A stretch of DNA of 6,119 bases from an uncultured Eubacteriales bacterium (GTDB taxonomy: Bacteria; Bacillota; Clostridia; Oscillospirales; Acutalibacteraceae), in NCBI GenBank assembly GCA_900321195.1, contig ONVG01000093.1:1-6119 (forward strand), written 5' to 3'. Below the pieces are notes generated by a model. That model searched no databases. It was not told the DNA's origin and was given only the letters and a program-made list of their open reading frames with translations. Shown one piece after another: positions 1 to 6,119 of this stretch (its first letter is position 1; every line of letters starts with the position of its first letter). The translations under genes were made by a program, and so were the position numbers.

Positions 1-2254
1 TTTCGGCAGCCTCGATAAGTCTTTCGTCATTGAGCAGAGAATTATAGAACTGATAATACCTGCTGTCCTTGAAGTCGTCACGTATCCTCCATATACCTGT
101 AACAGGGTCAGGCTTTGTCATAAGCGACTTTCTCCATGTAGGCATTATGGTTATATACTTTTTCTCATCATGGTAAAGCAGGTCATTTCTCGGCATACCC
201 GTCAGCCATACATTTTCGGGCTTATAGAAATAGTCATAATCGAATATCGACTGATATTCGGGATTTGTAGTAACGATAAAGCCGAATATATTCCGGTTAT
301 AGAGATTGAGCCAGCCTGCTATATCATCCTTTGTAACACCGTGCTGCAAAAATACGAAGCGCATTTTGCAGAGTATATCACGGTAATAGATATTTCCGCC
401 CAGAAGCGGATTTACAACCGGATTGTTTCCCTGTGAGGATATTACATAGCTGCTCCAGAGATGATACATCTTGTGTCTTTTGGAATTTGTCGAGATAGTT
501 TTTCCTATCTTTGAAAGTCTTTTTCCCTCTTCACAGTCCTTGTCTATTACGAAATAGCATTTTACCTTTTTATCTTTAACTGTCTGCATATACTTGAAGA
601 AAGCTTCGCCGTTGTCATCGCCTCTGTTAGTTCTGTCGGAAATGAGCCATATATGCTTATGGAACGGCTTTCCCAAATGATAAAGCATCCTTGCAAGATA
701 CGCGTGTGTTGCATAATCGTTTTTCATTTTTTTAAGGCTGTAAAGATATTTCAGCTCTTTTTTCATCTTGTCAAGTCCCGATGAATTTTGTATGACTATT
801 GCAGACTTTTTATTGTCATAGGTCATTATCTTACCGCATGAATAATAGTAGCAGCACGGAACATTTGAAGCAAGCGGCGAAAATTTTCCGAACCGCAGTC
901 CCCTGCGCTTTATCACAAAACCGTTGTTCACGCTGAACAGCTCGATATAGCACTTACCGTCATATTTTGTAAGGTCAACAGTTATCTCAAAGGCAATGCC
1001 GCCGTAAACATTTTCTTTCCATACGAATGTATCATAACTATGACCGAGGTCTTTAGCCTTTATCTTATCCTTACCGTTAACAAGTGCGAAAACATCAAAA
1101 TTTTCTCTTGTACAGCCAAGATATTTTATCCTGCCGTGTATGACGACTCTTTTGTGGGTAAGGGTAACGAATTCTACAGTCGTAGGATTGTGTGACATCT
1201 CGCAAAGCTTTGTATTTTCATAATACAGATTTGCAGAATTCGGCGCTGTTACAAAACGCAGATTTCCTTTATATTTAAGTCCGAATATAACGGCTCTGTA
1301 TGCAAGCGCAAGATTACAGTTGTTTATAACATTGTCGTCTATATCGGCAAGTATATTTTCTAAATATTTCTTGTACTCGTCCACAGTCATCGATAATGCA
1401 AAAATATCCTCTGCACCCGGAACCGTTACTGTCCAGCACAGGAACAGCATTATATTGTACTGTACATATTTAGGTATATAGCCGAACCTGCTCCTGCACC
1501 TTTCTATATTTTCCTTAACGAATACATCAAAGAACATTTTCTGAGCATACTCATTATCTCTGAGATCCTCATACATATTATGTGCATATCTGCTTCCTAT
1601 ATAATTAATGACATTTGCATCCGCACTGTGTATTACCTGGATTATCTCGGACTGACCGACAACACGCATAATAAAATCACATTCACATATTTCCGGCACA
1701 GTCAGCCTTTTGTCAAAGGAAAGTTCAAGCTCAGTGTTTATAAAAAGATTTGAAAGGAAGATGAACGGAACATTGTACTTTTCGTTGATATCCACCCGTC
1801 CGGCTCTTCTTCTGAATCCCCTGTTTATGTCATGCGCATTCTGATTATCTCCGCTCTTGTCACAAAGCACACACAAAAGCTTTGTATCAGGAGCACCCTT
1901 CAATGATATATCAAGCTCAGTAATAAGACCGCTTTTATAAGCCGAACCACAGGCTGCAAAGCAGACATATCGTCCATTTATATAATTAAGTGCTGCCTGA
2001 TATGCGCTCGGCATATCATCATATTCTCCTTCTGCTATGGTCATATCTATCCAGTCAGGCAAAAAGCGGTAAAAAGGCTCACCGGCAGCTGCCGAAAGAT
2101 CCACGGAACTGCTTTTAAGAATAACTATCTGTATATTCTCAGCCTTTCCGTCCTTGCGAATGTTATCAAGTTCAAGAATACTGTCGATAGTTGTCCGGAA
2201 ATTCTCGTTTGAAAGCCAGATAACGAATGAAACAAAGTTAGCCTTATTATCCAT
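1..2254 (-). CDS. GT-A-like / TagF-type CDP-glycerol glycerophosphotransferase fusion protein (partial, C-terminus off window)
   Basis: The frame is open for 751 codons from the ATG at 2254-2252 to the window edge, so the C-terminus is missing. Three parts are visible. Residues 7 to about 230 resemble a GT2/GT-A glycosyltransferase fold (FVSFVIWLSNENF, later PSAYQAALNYINGRYVCF), but the usual acidic motifs look absent. Residues about 360-455 form a beta-rich linker followed by FGKFSPL, as in known GT2-TagF fusion proteins. From about residue 536 (WLISDR) runs a CDP-glycerol:poly(glycerophosphate) glycerophosphotransferase domain with SSQG, LQHGVTKDD (His638) and MPTWRK (704-709). The later TDYSS motif would lie off-window. 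Family knowledge predicts transfer of glycerol-phosphate (possibly ribitol-phosphate) from a CDP-activated donor to a growing chain at the inner membrane face. AGGGAG seven bases before the ATG supports the start. It is the last operon gene in view, 38 bases after the Stealth gene. The acceptor and exact polyol are not readable from sequence. Confidence 0.9.
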   Translation of the reverse strand, partial: MDNKANFVSFVIWLSNENFRTTIDSILELDNIRKDGKAENIQIVILKSSSVDLSAAAGEPFYRFLPDWIDMTIAEGEYDDMPSAYQAALNYINGRYVCFAACGSAYKSGLITELDISLKGAPDTKLLCVLCDKSGDNQNAHDINRGFRRRAGRVDINEKYNVPFIFLSNLFINTELELSFDKRLTVPEICECDFIMRVVGQSEIIQVIHSADANVINYIGSRYAHNMYEDLRDNEYAQKMFFDVFVKENIERCRSRFGYIPKYVQYNIMLFLCWTVTVPGAEDIFALSMTVDEYKKYLENILADIDDNVINNCNLALAYRAVIFGLKYKGNLRFVTAPNSANLYYENTKLCEMSHNPTTVEFVTLTHKRVVIHGRIKYLGCTRENFDVFALVNGKDKIKAKDLGHSYDTFVWKENVYGGIAFEITVDLTKYDGKCYIELFSVNNGFVIKRRGLRFGKFSPLASNVPCCYYYSCGKIMTYDNKKSAIVIQNSSGLDKMKKELKYLYSLKKMKNDYATHAYLARMLYHLGKPFHKHIWLISDRTNRGDDNGEAFFKYMQTVKDKKVKCYFVIDKDCEEGKRLSKIGKTISTNSKRHKMYHLWSSYVISSQGNNPVVNPLLGGNIYYRDILCKMRFVFLQHGVTKDDIAGWLNLYNRNIFGFIVTTNPEYQSIFDYDYFYKPENVWLTGMPRNDLLYHDEKKYITIMPTWRKSLMTKPDPVTGIWRIRDDFKDSRYYQFYNSLLNDERLIEAAE

Positions 2255-2261
2255 GATATAA

Positions 2262-2267
2262 CTCCCT
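2262..2267 (-). promoter_or_regulatory. Ribosome binding site of the GT-A/TagF fusion gene
   Basis: AGGGAG on the minus strand, seven bases before the ATG at 2254, in the 38-base gap after the Stealth gene. It supports the choice of that ATG, which places the first beta strand of the GT-A-like domain at residue 7. Confidence 0.75.
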
Positions 2268-2292
2268 TTCCAATAATAAGGAATTTTAATAT

Positions 2293-3294
2293 TTACAGCT
2301 CAAAGCCTGATTTTTTTGGAAGTATCTTTTTAAAGCAGGCATTGAGCACATCCTTTTTATGTTCAAAATCCACTGTTCTCGGCGTATCGTTTATACATAT
2401 CAGCTTATACTGCTGATGATATACGGCTCTGCACACCTCATTGAAATTTTCTTCGCTTACGTGGAACGCATTTCCGGTATTCGCCGGACGTACAGCATAA
2501 GTTCCCTTGCAAAGCTGCCAGTATTTCATCAGCCACTGGTTGACATTTGATTCCTGTCGGAATTTATCACTGCATGTCTTGTCAAGAACGTCATAATACT
2601 TATCCCAGACCTCCTCAAACGTCTGTTTAAGAAAATCCGAGGGAAGATGGTCATAATGAAATCCGGGGAACCATTCCCAAAGACTGAGCATAGCGGTTTT
2701 CAGATTTACCCTGAATCCGTTCTTCAGGCTGAACCACTTACAAAGATCCCGCTTTTGGATAGCTCTTTTCTGCCGCTGGAACTCGCTGTTTATCACTTCT
2801 ATATTTGAGCCGTTGAAATGTCCTGCGCTGTCATGTCCGAAATATATGCAGTTAAGTCCGAAGGTGTCGCAGGGCATACCGTTTTTGAAAAATTCATCCG
2901 CTCCCATAGGCTTCAGGATGAACATATCGTCATTGAAATATACGAACCTGTCAGAAAGTCCCTTTATCCTGTGAAGATTAAGCTCTATACAGTGTGAGCT
3001 GAATGTCGGGAGATATTTTTCGGGGATATAGTCACGGTGATTTACTATATTAAGCTTTGGATTTGACGTATCGAGCCATGCAGGCAAATGTCCCCATGTA
3101 ACGAAATGTATCTTGTTTACCCAGGGGGTGAATTTTTCCACACCTCTGAACCAATACTGCAAATTATCCCAATCCCTGTATCTTACGGGCGTGTCACTGT
3201 TGAGCATATCGGACGGCTTATATTTAGCCTTCTCCTTCTGCCACTCATTATCATTTCCGTCTACCCATATGATAACAAAATCTATCTTTTCCAT
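2293..3294 (-). CDS. Stealth-family sugar-1-phosphate transferase (capsular/teichoic phosphodiester synthesis)
   Basis: This 333-residue protein carries the conserved regions of the Stealth family in order. CR1 is IDFVIIWVDGND at 4-15. CR2 begins at about residue 37 (RYRDWDNLQYWFRGVEKF) and includes HFVTWGHLPAWL and FVYFNDDMF (118-125). CR3 covers about 205-270 with WFPGFHYDHLPSDF and RQESNVNQWL. A short CR4-like end has CINDTP (300-305). Stealth enzymes move a hexose-1-phosphate from a UDP-sugar to a sugar hydroxyl, making a phosphodiester; relatives include meningococcal capsule polymerases and the animal lysosomal GlcNAc-1-phosphotransferase. The length is typical for bacterial members, and no signal peptide or membrane segment is seen, so it is probably cytoplasmic. 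The start at 3294 has an AGGTGA-type ribosome site four bases upstream. It sits between two glycerophosphotransferase genes, which suggests action on the same polymer. The sugar donated cannot be told from sequence. Confidence 0.93.
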   Translation of the reverse strand: MEKIDFVIIWVDGNDNEWQKEKAKYKPSDMLNSDTPVRYRDWDNLQYWFRGVEKFTPWVNKIHFVTWGHLPAWLDTSNPKLNIVNHRDYIPEKYLPTFSSHCIELNLHRIKGLSDRFVYFNDDMFILKPMGADEFFKNGMPCDTFGLNCIYFGHDSAGHFNGSNIEVINSEFQRQKRAIQKRDLCKWFSLKNGFRVNLKTAMLSLWEWFPGFHYDHLPSDFLKQTFEEVWDKYYDVLDKTCSDKFRQESNVNQWLMKYWQLCKGTYAVRPANTGNAFHVSEENFNEVCRAVYHQQYKLICINDTPRTVDFEHKKDVLNACFKKILPKKSGFEL

Positions 3295-3298
3295 AGCC

Positions 3299-3304
3299 TC
3301 ACCT
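3299..3304 (-). promoter_or_regulatory. Ribosome binding site of the Stealth gene
   Basis: AGGTGA on the minus strand, four bases before the ATG at 3294 (a slightly short spacer; a GAGG follows even closer). The encoded protein begins MEKIDFVIIW, so the conserved CR1 region starts right after this Met and no other start is plausible. Confidence 0.7.
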
Positions 3305-3358
3305 TTCCGGCTTTTTTATTGACTGAAATATATCACTTATATTTTTTATCGAATAATA

Positions 3359-4558
3359 TCAAAGCGCCTTTATCGCATTGTAATTCCTTTCACAGTTCTT
3401 ATCATCATAAAGGTCAAAAAATTCATCATGTCTTTTTTTGTACATCTCAGGATTTTCAAAGCCGCATTTCACGGCAGACTCAAATTCCTTCAGCGCCTCA
3501 TCAAGAGATGTGCAGACCTTTCCGAACCCGTCCTTTTCATAACTGAAATATCCTTCGGGATACTGTCCCTTGCGGAAATCATCATAGTCGAACTGATAAT
3601 ACATCAGCCTTTTTTTCATATATGCAAAATCCATAGCTATGCTTGAATAGTCGGTTATAAGATAAGCCGACTCTTTAAGAAGCTCCTGAACGTCATATTC
3701 GGGAAATTTAGCCGTCCTTATACGGCTGTTTTTTATATCAAAGCTGTCAAGAAAGCTCTGCATATCGCGGTGCGGATAGAAAACAAGCTCAAGGTCATTT
3801 TCTTCAAGTATCCGCAAAAGCTCAGGACTTTTAAGAAAGCTGCTCCAGGCCTTGAAATATTCCGTATTCTTAAAATCGGAAACATCCTCTATTTCATCGG
3901 ATGCAGATGTCGGTGTTGCTATCCAACTTCTCCACGTAGGCATGAGCAAGACCTGCTTAGGCTTCACCTTCATATCGTGCAGCTTGTCAAAGCGGCAAAG
4001 TCCTAACTTTTTAACAGCGCCTTCCGGATACCCGAATTTTTCACAAACAAATTCATATTCTCTCTGTGTGCTTACAACGAACATCTTCATCATAGTATTC
4101 TTATAATGCAAAAACTCATTATTGTTATGGATAACACCATGCTGCAAAAATATTCTTGTATTCCTTAGTATCCTGTTGACCTCCAAAAAATAGCATACAG
4201 CCGCATCAGGCTTTCCGCCCTTCTGCGAGCTTATATTCTTTTTAGCCGAAAGATACAGCACCCAATGCCTGAAAGAGCCGTAATTCACGGTCTTTCCAAG
4301 ATACTTGACTCTGTTATAGTCCTTTGACTTTTTGCTTATCGCATATACTGCGTCCTGTTCGGGATGCTTTTCACGGACATATCTGTAAAAATGATATCCG
4401 TTGTCACGGGCTTCATTTTTGTTGTCACATATCAGCCACATATCCCTGCGGAAAAGTCTGTACACAAGAGAAACAGGCAGCGCAAGACCAAAGAGGAATA
4501 CATGACCTATATCCCCGACCTTCACTCTCTGAAGCTTCTGAAAAAAAGTTTCCTGCAT
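3359..4558 (-). CDS. TagB/TagF-type CDP-glycerol glycerophosphotransferase, stand-alone
   Basis: A complete 399-residue protein made almost entirely of the CDP-glycerol glycerophosphotransferase domain, near the size of primase-type TagB proteins and about half of polymerase-type TagF. A hydrophobic, partly amphipathic stretch at about 17-36 (GHVFLFGLALPVSLVYRLFR) probably anchors it to the inner membrane face. Motifs in order: WLICDN (41-46), SSQKGGKPDA (110-119), FLQHGVIHNN (137-146, His140), LGLCRFDKL (185-193), MPTWRSW (206-212), YPHRDM (261-266) and TDYSSIAMDFAYM (302-314). The His of HGV, the His of YPHR and the DYSS serines match positions known in TagF to bind or act on CDP-glycerol. 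The expected reaction is transfer of glycerol-phosphate, or a related polyol phosphate, to a lipid-linked acceptor. GGAGAG six bases before the ATG supports the start. The domain shares its motifs with the C-terminal half of the gene at 1-2254; primer versus polymerase roles are inference. Confidence 0.93.
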   Translation of the reverse strand: MQETFFQKLQRVKVGDIGHVFLFGLALPVSLVYRLFRRDMWLICDNKNEARDNGYHFYRYVREKHPEQDAVYAISKKSKDYNRVKYLGKTVNYGSFRHWVLYLSAKKNISSQKGGKPDAAVCYFLEVNRILRNTRIFLQHGVIHNNNEFLHYKNTMMKMFVVSTQREYEFVCEKFGYPEGAVKKLGLCRFDKLHDMKVKPKQVLLMPTWRSWIATPTSASDEIEDVSDFKNTEYFKAWSSFLKSPELLRILEENDLELVFYPHRDMQSFLDSFDIKNSRIRTAKFPEYDVQELLKESAYLITDYSSIAMDFAYMKKRLMYYQFDYDDFRKGQYPEGYFSYEKDGFGKVCTSLDEALKEFESAVKCGFENPEMYKKRHDEFFDLYDDKNCERNYNAIKAL

Positions 4559-4564
4559 AGCTAT

Positions 4565-4570
4565 CTCTCC
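4565..4570 (-). promoter_or_regulatory. Ribosome binding site of the stand-alone glycerophosphotransferase
   Basis: GGAGAG on the minus strand, six bases before the ATG at 4558. It sits in the 24-base gap after the permease stop and supports that start over later in-frame Met codons. Confidence 0.75.
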
Positions 4571-4582
4571 ATCAAAACAATA

Positions 4583-5461
4583 TCACAGTACATCGGGAAG
4601 GCGTTTTTTAAGACGGTTATAGTTAAAGAATCCCAGAAGCACCACAAGCACAAATTCGGCTACGAATATGAGGTTTTCATAATCAGGTCTGTAAAAGCCC
4701 TCAAAATACCACTGATGATAGAGAAGCGCCTTTCTGTAGCCGTTGCAGAAATATGTCATCGGGTTGAAAAGAAGGATGTATCTTATAACATCATTATCTA
4801 TCGTATATGAATCGAAGCACACGCCCGAAAGCCAGAAAAGTCCCGACATTATGGTGTTTATCAGGCTTTCAAAATCCTTGCTGAATGCGCTCATAGGCGC
4901 AAGCGACCATACCATTGCAAGGAAAAAGAAGAACATCATCGGCATGTACATGAGCATCTGCAAATTATAAATACTCGGTGTAAATCCCGTAAGAGAAATA
5001 TAGAAATAAACAAGAGAGAACAGGAAAAGCTGTACATAGAATTTTGACAGTGTAGTATATGTCATTATCGCCGAAACCGGAAATGATATCTTATTTACAA
5101 ACTGCTTGTTGTTCCTTATGCACTTTGAGCCTTTGGATATAGCCTCACTCATAAATGTCCAGGGCAAAAAACCTACCATTATAAATACAAAAAAACCGAT
5201 ACCGTGTTCAAGTCTGTCAGCGCCGCCCCTCAGTCCGACAGAAAATGCGAACCAATATACAAAAAGCTGGAACAGCGGCTTCATAACAGCCCAGAAAGGA
5301 CCTATAACCGCGCCCTTGTATGTCTTGATAAGGTCATTCTTTGCAAGCATAAAGACCTGTTTTCCGAATCCGCGGTGTTCTCTCTGTATCGCCGCCATAG
5401 CGTCCCATACCTTATTCTTGAAAAGACCGTTCTTTTCCTTACCCGTAGTCGACCCGTTCAT
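4583..5461 (-). CDS. ABC-2 type polysaccharide/teichoic acid export permease
   Basis: A 292-residue integral membrane protein of the ABC-2 export family that includes TagG, Wzm/RfbA and KpsM. The N-terminal cytoplasmic segment ends in KNDLIKTYKGAVIGPFWAVM (41-60), the typical lead-in to the first membrane helix. Hydrophobic segments lie at about 55-77, 88-108, 128-158, 168-190, 200-215 and 264-280, matching the six-helix plan. The KDFESLINT...FWLSGVCF stretch (195-216) and the LLFNPMTYFCNGYRKALL stretch (230-247) are family hallmarks. It would move a lipid-linked glycopolymer across the membrane together with a TagH/Wzt-like ATPase. That ATPase gene is not next to it here: the following gene is a glycerophosphotransferase. 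Its ATG shares a base with the stop of the upstream glycosyltransferase gene (TGATG), and a GGAGG site lies eight bases before it, so translational coupling is likely. The substrate is inferred from neighbours only. Confidence 0.93.
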   Translation of the reverse strand: MNGSTTGKEKNGLFKNKVWDAMAAIQREHRGFGKQVFMLAKNDLIKTYKGAVIGPFWAVMKPLFQLFVYWFAFSVGLRGGADRLEHGIGFFVFIMVGFLPWTFMSEAISKGSKCIRNNKQFVNKISFPVSAIMTYTTLSKFYVQLFLFSLVYFYISLTGFTPSIYNLQMLMYMPMMFFFFLAMVWSLAPMSAFSKDFESLINTIMSGLFWLSGVCFDSYTIDNDVIRYILLFNPMTYFCNGYRKALLYHQWYFEGFYRPDYENLIFVAEFVLVVLLGFFNYNRLKKRLPDVL

Positions 5462-5474
5462 CAGTCTTCCCTCC
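5459..5474 (-). promoter_or_regulatory. Ribosome binding site and TGATG stop/start overlap coupling glycosyltransferase and permease
   Basis: On the minus strand GGAGG (5474-5470) lies eight bases before the ATG at 5461-5459. The TGA of the upstream glycosyltransferase (5463-5461) shares its A with this ATG. The site lies inside the upstream coding sequence, which points to translational coupling and a matched dose of the two membrane proteins. It also fixes the start of the permease. Confidence 0.8.
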
Positions 5475-6119
5475 GTACATTTTCAGATGTATTTTTTATT
5501 ACGCATTCTTTTACATTTTCTATTTCTTTCTGTGCCGAACCGTCAAGACGGCTCTTCCAGAACGGAAGTTCAATTATCCCCGCTATCGTTCCCCAGCCGT
5601 ATGACAGATGCAGCAGCAGGAAAACAAACGGCAGCAAAAGCTGTACAGGATGCTTTTTTTCAGCAGTCAGCACAGCGGCAGCAGTCATAAGCAGGTTTGC
5701 AAGTATATATGCGCCGATAAGCATTATAAACGGGAAAAGCATTATCTTTATTCCCATAAAAATTCCCACACAAAACATCACCAGCGTAATTATGAGCATA
5801 GCGACAAATGCGAACGGCACAAAATGGAACACCGAAAGGCATTCGCGGCAAACTCCGAGAGTAAGCCCTATCCATTTTCCGTTTCCGTATTTTTGCCTGA
5901 GCATTGAAGGAAGGTCTCCTCTTATATGCTGATAAGAGATTATATCGCTGCCCTGACATATTTTATAGCCTGCCTGACGTATCCTGTAATGCAGCTCATT
6001 ATCCTCTGTCCTACCAAGAGAAACATCAAAGCCGCCTGCTTTTGCAAAAACCTCTCTGCGGTATGCTGCATGAAAAAGAGAATCGACATACTGTTTGATC
6101 TGTTCGATACCGACATTCG
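5461..6119 (-). CDS. Family 2 glycosyltransferase with C-terminal membrane helices, ExoA-like (partial, N-terminus off window)
   Basis: The frame enters from the window edge (first full codon at 6117-6115) and gives 218 residues before the TGA at 5463-5461. The visible start of the fragment is the end of a GT2 catalytic domain: AAYRREVFAKAGGFDVSLG (in-window residues 17-35), then TEDNELHYRIRQAGYKI (37-53), which holds the acidic ED motif of the catalytic base region. RQKYGNGKW (74-82) follows where related enzymes carry their RQ..RYG..K motif. Three hydrophobic stretches come next (about 95-120, 123-148 and 155-180), the last holding HLSYGWGTIAGI, a feature of ExoA-like succinoglycan glycosyltransferases. 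The family adds a sugar from an NDP-sugar to a lipid-linked oligosaccharide at the cytoplasmic membrane. An internal ATG at 5904 would cut the ED motif off, so it is not the real start. The donor and linkage are unknown; the nucleotide-binding half is outside the window. Confidence 0.9.
   Translation of the reverse strand, partial: NVGIEQIKQYVDSLFHAAYRREVFAKAGGFDVSLGRTEDNELHYRIRQAGYKICQGSDIISYQHIRGDLPSMLRQKYGNGKWIGLTLGVCRECLSVFHFVPFAFVAMLIITLVMFCVGIFMGIKIMLFPFIMLIGAYILANLLMTAAAVLTAEKKHPVQLLLPFVFLLLHLSYGWGTIAGIIELPFWKSRLDGSAQKEIENVKECVIKNTSENVRRED

Noticed and set aside
170..436. Plus-strand open frame of 88 codons, and others like it at 3088-3546, 4364-4810 and 5204-5932
   Set aside because: They lie antisense to well-supported minus-strand genes, show no family motifs and have low-complexity or odd composition. 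They are shadows of the real genes.
1..2254. A possible frameshift in the large fusion gene, suggested by its unusual N-terminus
   Set aside because: The conserved positions checked (start at 2254, HGV His at 343, MPTWR at 145, WLISDR at 649) all fall in one frame, and I met no stop when translating it.
3301..3325. Run of T on the plus strand near cttttttatt as a possible terminator
   Set aside because: On the transcribed minus strand it reads as an A-tract, and no GC-rich hairpin precedes a T-tract. It does not act as an intrinsic terminator for these genes.
3319..3345. Plus-strand promoter-like TTGACT ... TATATT in the gap before the Stealth gene
   Set aside because: The spacer is only 13 bases and the elements face antisense to all genes. 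In AT-rich DNA such a match is expected by chance.
5461..5904. A 147-residue membrane protein starting at the ATG at 5904 on the minus strand
   Set aside because: The frame stays open upstream to the window edge and encodes GT2 hallmarks (GGFD, TEDNE) before that Met, so this is only the tail of a larger glycosyltransferase.

Overview
The window reads as part of a cell-surface glycopolymer (teichoic acid-like or phosphodiester capsule) locus of a low-GC Gram-positive bacterium. All five genes lie on the minus strand, so the biological order runs from high to low coordinates. The CDP-glycerol glycerophosphotransferase family enzymes, strong purine-rich Shine-Dalgarno sites before every visible start, and frequent ATA (Ile) and AGA/AGG (Arg) codons fit Bacillota. 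A Ruminococcus-like member of the Clostridia is my best guess, but no marker gene confirms it.

Layout in transcription order: (1) 6119-5461, the C-terminal part of a membrane-associated family 2 glycosyltransferase of the ExoA-like type, whose N-terminus lies outside the window. (2) 5461-4583, an ABC-2 polysaccharide/teichoic-acid export permease, joined to gene 1 by a TGATG stop/start overlap. (3) 4558-3359, a stand-alone TagB/TagF-type CDP-glycerol glycerophosphotransferase. (4) 3294-2293, a Stealth-family sugar-1-phosphate transferase. (5) 2254-1, a large fusion of an N-terminal GT-A-like domain, a beta-rich linker and a second TagF-type domain, cut by the window edge. Gaps are 24, 64 and 38 bases, with no GC-rich hairpin plus T-tract in them, so one operon is likely. 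No stretch over 64 bases lacks a gene. I saw no RNA gene, insertion sequence, CRISPR array or long repeat.

Inferred teamwork: the GT2 enzyme adds a sugar to a lipid-linked oligosaccharide. The two TagB/F-type enzymes add polyol-phosphate (glycerol- or ribitol-phosphate) units, and the Stealth enzyme adds a sugar-1-phosphate through a phosphodiester. The permease, with an ATPase not present here, would export the product. The most notable points are three kinds of phosphodiester-forming module in one operon, a GT-A domain in the last gene that appears to have lost its nucleotide-sugar acidic motifs, and an export permease with no adjacent ATPase gene. The families are all known, so this looks like an unusual combination rather than a wholly new system.
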